Of a stretch of DNA of 64,000 nucleotides, positions 49,651 through 64,000 are shown one piece after another. Source of the DNA: Oasisia sp. SBJ-2009 (taxonomy: Eukaryota > Annelida > Polychaeta > Sabellida > Siboglinidae); assembly GCA_964017155.1 (NCBI GenBank), contig OZ024865.1, forward strand, positions 19,007,451 to 19,071,450. Reading direction: 5' to 3'. A program made the translations under genes and the position numbers. The notes below the pieces were generated by a model that saw only the letters and a list, made by a program, of their open reading frames with translations, had not been told where the DNA came from and searched no databases. Numbering within the stretch: the first letter of the stretch is position 1; the number at the start of each line of letters is the position of its first letter.

Positions 49651-50144
49651 TACTATGAACTCTACGCATAAACTATGAGTATGGATAGTGTTGCAAATGT
49701 GTGCATAAAATGTGATCTTAGAATGTATAATGCATTTTATTGTACGTATGCAGTGTCATTGACCTATTAATTTACTTCTTTTAATGATAAATCAAATGAT
49801 TGGGTGTTGTTTATTTATTGAAATAACTACAATTAATAGAACATTTTCGACAGTTCTGGTTTCCGAGTGATTAAATACTAAGTAACAATTGCCAGGCAGT
49901 TTAAACTGTCTAACACAAGTAGGAAATCATAACAATAACAACTAGAAAGTTTGCATATCACAGTTGTGGCTAAACAAATCCACTCCCAACAATTATGCTG
50001 GACCACTCAATTTGTCTTACGTAAATATAACATGCAGTTTTTACGAGCATGTTTTTAAAACATCGTTCAGCAACGTGTCAAGCACCGCGACATCTTCAAT
50101 GGTAACATTGGAGCATGATTGAAGAGACAAGTCTACAACAATGT

Positions 50145-50225
50145 TGGTCTCTCGATAACCCAAAGGGCTTCCTTGTCCACCTGCCATCTAGAGTTGATTC
50201 TCTAGGTGGCAATCTTGTTAAATCT
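50145..50225 (+). mobile_element. CR1-like 3' tail fragment
   Basis: TCTCGATAACCCAAAGGGCT, CCACCTGCCATCTAGAGTTG and two AATCTTGTTA units match the tail of the element at 12390-15055 nearly base for base. Confidence 0.9.
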
Positions 50226-50662
50226 TGTTAAACTCATGCGTACTTCCAGCAATGACATACGGCGCGGAAACACGGGCACTCACCACCCACGCAAAGAACA
50301 AGCTAGCAGCCGCACAAACAAAGATGGAAAGAAATATGTTAAAAATCACATACGGGGACATAAATACAAACAAGAGAAAAGACAAGGGTCACATACTTGA
50401 CAGAACAAGGTGGACGTGGGCAGGGCACGACAGCAGCATACGAGATAACCGATGGGAACTGCATATAAACCATCTGGAAACCCTACGAAAAGAAAATACC
50501 TAGAGGAAGACCGGCGATACGTTGGAGGGACGAACTAGACGACTACTGGAAGGGTACCATCTGGCAGAGGATAGCGCAAGATAGGCAGATGTGGAAGCAG
50601 CATGCTGAGGCCTTCGCCCAACCACGGGACACTGTGGCTGCACAATGACGATGATGATGATG
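50226..50662 (+). mobile_element. RTE-like LINE 3' fragment with frameshift
   Basis: The frame up to about 50480 encodes VLPAMTYGAETRALTTHAKN, KLAAAQTKMERNMLKITYGD and WTWAGHDSSIRDNRWELH. After a frameshift near 50490 the next frame gives RGRPAIRWRDELDDYWKGT, IWQRIAQDRQMWKQHAEAFA and a stop at 50646, then an (ATG)n tail as in RTE elements. It follows directly on the CR1 tail. Confidence 0.88.
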
Positions 50663-50805
50663 AACTATGTTCCCTAATTAAAAAAAGTGTCAATTATCAG
50701 GACCATCACGGTGCACATTCACATCGAGAGAATGGCGCGTCAGCCATGCGTGACATCGTTTCACTTAGACGTCTGAATCGTAATAAAAACTGCGGGACGT
50801 TTGTA
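50663..50805 (+). repeat. Duplicated segment, copy 1
   Basis: Matches 51598-51725: GTTCCCTA, GGTGCACATTC, GAATGGCGCGTCAGCCATGC, GTTTCACTTAGACGTCTGAA. Confidence 0.88.
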
Positions 50806-51597
50806 GATGCCATTTTTCTCAGTGGCCAATATGTCTGACAAAAGTGTTGTAATTAATACATGATCCAGGAACTTAATCACAATGAAATAGAAAGTGAGAT
50901 GTGGCAGGCACCGAGGTGGTGACTATAAATGTTTTTTCTTATGTAAATATGGCATCCGAGTGCTATTACTTGCATACAGCTATATGACTACTGATAAGAC
51001 GAATACATTGGCCCAAAACTAACAGTATGCTGTAATGACAACCGTTGTACACAAACTGCGTTCTTCCACGTTTGTATATACAATAAAACTTTAACAAAAC
51101 TCAATCATTTGTTTATCTATTTTAGCAAGTTTGAATTTTGTTGTTGAGAGTTTAGCTTTATATTTCTTTCAAGAAACATTCCCTCGTTCCCATCAATGAA
51201 GAAACAAATTCGTGTTTAGAAAATAGGCAAAATTGTAAAACGGTCAGTATCACATAATTAATGTCTATAGCATATATTGCCTTGACTTTATATATAATGC
51301 TTTTTATAAAGTAAAAATAAATAGATCATGAAAAAAACTTGAATAAGTGTTAACAAATTATTAAAATTATACTAACAAAAAGAAGGTGTTTAAACTGACG
51401 AAGACGACATAAAAGGCTAAATATGGATGAACGAATACTTTTAATGAAAAATTAATGTAGTTGGTGGCAAACATAAGATTTGCACTACATCTTGATGGCA
51501 AGTTAAGTAGAATTCTGAAACTGTTATAGTATGCGACAATAATGCCCTTCAAGCTCATATATATTAATTTGCACCAAAGACTTGAAGTGTACCGTGA
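50806..51597. other. Unassigned stretch between duplicated segments
   Basis: AT-rich; no gene seen. Confidence 0.4.
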
Positions 51598-51841
51598 ACT
51601 TGTTCCCTACTAAAAAAGAGTCAGTTATCAGGAGCATCGCGGTGCACATTCGCATCGGGAGAATGGCGCGTCAGCCATGCGTGACATCGTTTCACTTAGA
51701 CGTCTGAATCATACGAAAAACTGCATTCACAACCCTGCGGGTCAGTGTTGCCTGTACCTTGCAGACAGAGCGGACGTGATCTCGGCGAGTTGGTTCAATC
51801 GCAGTGGCAATGACCGGAGACATTTCTATGGACAACTCTAC
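51598..51841 (+). other. Duplicated segment, copy 2, with possible exon and donor
   Basis: The frame from ATG 51677 runs through AGQCCLYLADRADVIS and SWFNRSGNDRRHFYGQLY and meets a good donor, CTCTAC|GTAAGTACC at 51841/51842. The codon make-up looks plausible but no family is recognised. It could be a 5' exon of SLC5A7, of another gene, or part of a repeat. Confidence 0.3.
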
Positions 51842-53018
<1,177 letters not shown>

Positions 53019-53559
53019 CTTAGGATCAAAATTGTTAGTCACTCCCATGGGTGCAAATAGGCTTCTGCTGCCGTTTTTCAACATGATCTATTGTGTGAGA
53101 TATAAAGAAAGATGTGTCGGAATATCTTTGTGTTTTGAAAGCTTACAACACTTTCAGCTCATATATTTAATGCACCCAAGACAGAGGCTACGTTAAACTG
53201 TACTATTTCTCACGCCAATGAAAATTCACCATAACTTATACAAGTTATATGTATGTTAATAAGTAAGGTTTGCAGTAAATTACATGCTATCTCCAACTTT
53301 TGTCCTTTTTCTACATTTTAAGATTGCATTTCGACAATTCAGATAATTTACTACCCTCTATTCTGGGTCACACCACAAATAAACCTTGACCTATGCCCCA
53401 CCCGTTCGGCAAACATTTGCACAATAAATATAGTACACTGTCACTCAAACCTTTTGAAGAAGACATTGATGTAGTCCGCAATTGTGTACGGAAACGTATT
53501 GCGATAATAAATAACGATAAAAGGTCACTCTATACTAAAGTAAATCTAAGTCACTTAGA

Positions 53560-53860
53560 CTGTGTCGATTATCAAGATCCAACGTGACATTTCAACACAG
53601 TTACTGGCATATAAAACTGTCATTTGCTGCCACGACTCGTAGCCGACGACTGTCACGACTTGTAACCGACTTAATGTCACCCGGTAGCGTAGATGCGTAC
53701 ATGTACAGGTTCATTTGATACAAAAATAAATCGAAGTCACATTTAAAGACGTATGTTGATTATCAAGATCCGACGTGGCATTTCAACACCGTCAATGGCA
53801 TGTAAAAGATGTCACTTGCTGCCACGACTGTCACGACTCGTGACCGACTAGATGTAAACT
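53560..53860. repeat. Diverged ~190-bp direct duplication
   Basis: ATTATCAAGATCC(A/G)ACGTG, ATTTCAACAC, TGCTGCCACGACT and TGTCACGACT occur in order at 53569-53690 and 53759-53855. Confidence 0.8.
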
Positions 53861-54037
53861 GGATGCCTAGTTGCTTTCATATGTACCATGTGCACAAGTA
53901 ACCATTGCAAAGCGTTGCGTTTTCAGACAATATTTAAATTCTCCCCAAAAGTTCACACAAATAATAACAGAGAGCTTAATGTTACTGCCGTTGTTGCTGC
54001 GGTCTCATCTTTGATTAAAATTATAACAATGATATCA

Positions 54038-54038
<1 letters not shown>

Positions 54039-54110
<72 letters not shown>

Positions 54111-54133
54111 TGTTTGTGTTTGTGCGTGTGTGT
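54039..54133. repeat. (GT)n microsatellite
   Basis: GT dinucleotides with TTTGTG variants at the right end. Confidence 0.98.
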
Positions 54134-54410
54134 AGGATACAATTATCGCACATGAATAATGATTTTTGTAAATATGAACTATAATATATATCTATAAGTA
54201 TGTATATATGTGCGTATAAATATATATATTGCATGTCCGATTATTTGTCTGTCTATGTACACATACGCACTGATTTATTATTTTTTTATTTGTAAGTACA
54301 TGTTGATGATAAATGCGTATCATAGCAAATTATTTAGCAACTCCCAAATTGCCCCCGTCAACCGTTACATGTGCATCTGGATTTTCATAAACACAGTGTG
54401 CTAAATAACA

Positions 54411-54542
54411 ATGAGATCTGACACCGGTAAACTGGAAAATCTAACAAACGTGGCTAACGGCTTATGTGTTGACAACATACCAGAAGTCCAGAACGATGAT
54501 TTCAACGATGTTCTTCATTTCAATCAAATGTATGTTCCTTAA
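54411..54542 (+). CDS. Short 43-codon ORF with poly(A) signal, just upstream of SLC5A7
   Basis: ATG at 54411, TAA at 54540-54542. The 43-aa product is acidic and Asn/Asp-rich and contains ENLTNVANGLCVDNIPEVQN and DDFNDVLHFN. An in-frame TAA lies just upstream of the ATG. AATAAA occurs at 54544-54549, directly after the stop, followed by a T-rich stretch. It could be the last exon of an unseen + strand gene (acceptor AACACAG at 54396, or AATGAG at 54416), an upstream ORF in the SLC5A7 5'UTR, or chance. I do not recognise the protein. Confidence 0.35.
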   Translation: MRSDTGKLENLTNVANGLCVDNIPEVQNDDFNDVLHFNQMYVP

Positions 54543-54655
54543 AAATAAAGTCTGCTAGCGAACGTCCACTGTGTTTTTATATGCCAATCTGATCGATCTG
54601 TATCGACCACAGATCGATTCCGGATGACACCTCGGCGACACCCCGTCGAGGAGAC

Positions 54656-61493
<6,838 letters not shown>

Positions 61494-62868
61494 GTACGTC
61501 ATCGTTCAGCTCCACTTCCGGTAGCTTCTTTACGGGCTTAATTTCAAAGGACCCAATATATTAAAATGGTCCATGCATATAGTCTATATATTTTGCAAAT
61601 TTCATGTTGCTATCGTCTATTACACAATGGCTACGATGTTTAAACTGCGTTATAAAATTATGTCAGCCATTTTAAATAAAAAATTGCGGCTAAACGAGTG
61701 TAATTGAATAAGATGGGCGACTATAAGAACATTTTCCATAGGTTCTACATATTAGCTTACATATTTGCCCTCATGTTTCGTGCGTTTATCACATTTTACA
61801 CAATCTGTGCGTTAGTCTACACTATGCACGGGACGGGTGTCAAATCCTTTCACCGGTTTGATTATTAGTAGTGTGCCTGGGAACGCGTGCAAATGTGCGG
61901 GTGCAAGTGTGTGACGCCCATGTAATCTGTGACACGTGAAGTAATTCCATTTTTTGGGGGTCGAACCTCCAGCATCACTCCACCATCACTCCACCTAGGC
62001 TGTCTGGCGCCGTGACGGCGGGAATTATATCGGAACACGGCGCTCTAATGGTGCCCTAATTATGCTTGCTTTTTTACTTAGCGTGGCAGAATTTGTTTCT
62101 GATTTTCAAGCCCATTCCACATGGAAGCCAAATAGGCTACAATTATAGTTTTGTCGCAGGAACCAACAACATTGACTTTATGTGAACAACGCGCCAACCT
62201 AATTGTCAGTCTCTTCAGGAGAACGTGTTATTGCGTAAATAATAATATAAAATAATAATAATTATATTTATAAAGTGCCGTATATACATAATCTATTTCC
62301 TCTCAGAGACGCATAAAATACAATATTTGTCAAAAATAAATACATAAAATGTACGTAATAAATTAACCTGACAGGGTAAAGACAAAATGTTAAAATGATA
62401 ACAATAATACATTGTTAAATAAAGCTTCTAAACTTATCAGCAATAAATTAATAGATAAAATAAATTAATACACGAATAATAAAATAGTTTAATAAGTAAA
62501 AAATAATAATGATATACTAAACGATTTTTAGAAACTATAAATATGGTTAAAATAACAAGTAGTTTATTAATACGGCCTTAAGAGGTTGTGCTGTGCAATG
62601 CTGTGCTCGAAGACACAGATACAACTAACCGAAGGACACATGGACGACACATCAGATATGTTACCAGATGGTGTACCAGATACTGTACATATTGGGCCAG
62701 TCCCATTCACAAATCTGTGCCTCCGTTCAGAAATATTGCCGGTCTCTTTAGTACAATATCTTGTCTTCTGAGACTTGTTATTGCTTTGTCGGTCGACAGT
62801 TGTTAGTCGTAATGAGGCGTAGAGTCGGCCGCACCCTTCGTGCTTTCACCGCGGGGGACCATAAAGTA
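61494..62868. other. SLC5A7 intron 2, unassigned
   Basis: AT-rich intron sequence; no third ChT1 exon was found. Confidence 0.5.
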
Positions 62869-62925
62869 GGCCAGAGGTTATTAACCATTTCGGGCTCCGA
62901 CCCAAATTCAAGTCGTTTGAACTGC
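62869..62925. mobile_element. hAT-like terminal sequence
   Basis: CCAGAGGTTATTAACCATTT followed by GGGCTCCGACCCA resembles the CAGNGGTT..TTAACC end plus the GGGTCCGACCC block common to hAT elements. The opposite end was not found. Confidence 0.35.
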
Positions 62926-63485
62926 TAGGCGACCAAACATCATTTTTCAGAAATTATCAAAACTTATTTAAAAAAAACATTATACAAAAATGCTGCGATA
63001 ATGATAAAAACAATGACAACAATAATTAGTGGAACATAGAAAAGAGAGAACATGATTAAAGTTGCTTATCGACTACCTGGACCCAAAACGTTACATGTGG
63101 CAGCCGATTCAACTACGGTTAACATACCAAGTGCCTAGATGGTTAGACATCAGACTGAATTAATTATTTAATGACAACCCTGGATTTGAAAATTAACGAG
63201 TTTTTAAAACGCGGGTTGTTGAAGACAGTCTACACCTCACGTCATGCTCTGGTTACGCACTGCTACTGCACTTTGTATTCGTGACAACCAGAGCAAATCA
63301 TTCTGCCTCACCCAAGTAGGTCGTTGACACTTTGAGCATTTCACCTCCCGACAACCGATTGTTACTTCTTCACTTTGATCCAAGACGCATTCAACGAGTC
63401 CGTTTGCTCGTAGTGAAGTGTCTCGTCGGTTTGGGGTTGATGAGATGAACCCGCAGCGACTCTAGCACTATGTCTCGGTGGATCA

Positions 63486-63486
<1 letters not shown>

Positions 63487-63570
<84 letters not shown>
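63487..63570. repeat. (TA)n microsatellite
   Basis: Pure TA. Confidence 0.98.
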
Positions 63571-63571
<1 letters not shown>

Positions 63572-63619
63572 CGTATGTATTCCGCACTCAGCTGTAATTC
63601 ACCTCATCTTCGTGGTATA

Positions 63620-63904
63620 CCCTTACAAAAAAAAGCATTCAAATACCATTGGGTTTTGAATGGTATTTGAATGGTACTTGAATGGTTCTAGAGCGTCTTA
63701 TGGCCAAGGGTATATGAATGGTATCTGAATGGTTTTATGAATGCTATTTTGAATGATATGTTGGAGTCTTTGTACCATTCAGTGGTGTTGAATGGAATTT
63801 TAAATTACCGTTGAGAGTACCACTGAGTCCTGTTGAAATATAATCGATACTGAATGGTATTCAATGGTAATCAGTGTTATACCATTGGCTCTTTTTTGTA
63901 AGGG
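63620..63904. mobile_element. 285-bp MITE-like element made of GAATGGTAT units
   Basis: Ends CCCTTACAAAAAAAAGC (63620) and CTCTTTTTTGTAAGGG (63904) form terminal inverted repeats. The interior is built of degenerate TGAATGGTAT/ATACCATTC words in both orientations. Confidence 0.82.
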
Positions 63905-64000
63905 CAGTGACAATATTCTACGATTAGTTTGTCCGAATGTTCCACATCAATTGTTTTGACCGTTGTTGATGGAACTCCTTGCTCCTTCAGACACTCACTA

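Overview
The window is animal nuclear DNA: split genes with GT..AG introns, non-LTR retrotransposons, tRNA-derived SINEs, foldback and MITE-like elements, and very abundant micro- and minisatellites. Repeat types and protein divergence suggest an invertebrate, probably marine, but I cannot place the phylum from sequence alone.

Four protein genes can be reconstructed exon by exon with consistent reading phases. (1) An SRR1-like gene (SRRD) on +, seven coding exons from 8063 to 18068, 333 aa. (2) The catalytic gamma subunit of phosphorylase kinase (PHKG) on -, twelve coding exons from 39669 down to 22607, 385 aa, tail-to-tail with SRRD. (3) The first two coding exons of a high-affinity choline transporter (SLC5A7/ChT1) on +, 54656-54821 and 61380-61493; the rest lies past the right edge. 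(4) A core 1 beta-1,3-galactosyltransferase-like gene (C1GALT1 family, GT31) on -, three coding exons from 57440 down to 55414, 359 aa, lying wholly inside intron 1 of the choline transporter gene.

Layout. 1-8 kb: a possible terminal exon of an upstream gene, a long inverted-repeat element (1722-3640), a LINE copy with a 13-bp target-site duplication (3697-5739), a SINE and a TA array. 8-19 kb: SRRD, with a solo LTR inserted within the splice donor of intron 2, a long CR1-like LINE in intron 5 and a 24-bp minisatellite after the stop codon. 19-22.6 kb: a LINE tail and unassigned DNA. 22.6-39.7 kb: PHKG, whose introns hold four large simple or minisatellite arrays, including a 4.2-kb array in intron 3 with a ~966-bp higher-order duplication. 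39.7-54.4 kb: no confident gene; a ~3.1-kb inverted-repeat-bounded region (41962-45085) carries seven palindromes centred on TGACGTCA, four of them at an exact 52-bp period. 54.4-64 kb: a short ORF with a poly(A) signal, SLC5A7 5' exons, the nested C1GALT1-like gene, two MITE-like elements and long TA/GT arrays.

The four genes do not form one pathway: SRR1-domain protein, glycogen breakdown control, O-glycan synthesis in the Golgi, and presynaptic choline uptake. The most unusual material is the repeat architecture. Most long open frames here are artefacts of tandem repeats whose unit contains no stop codon.
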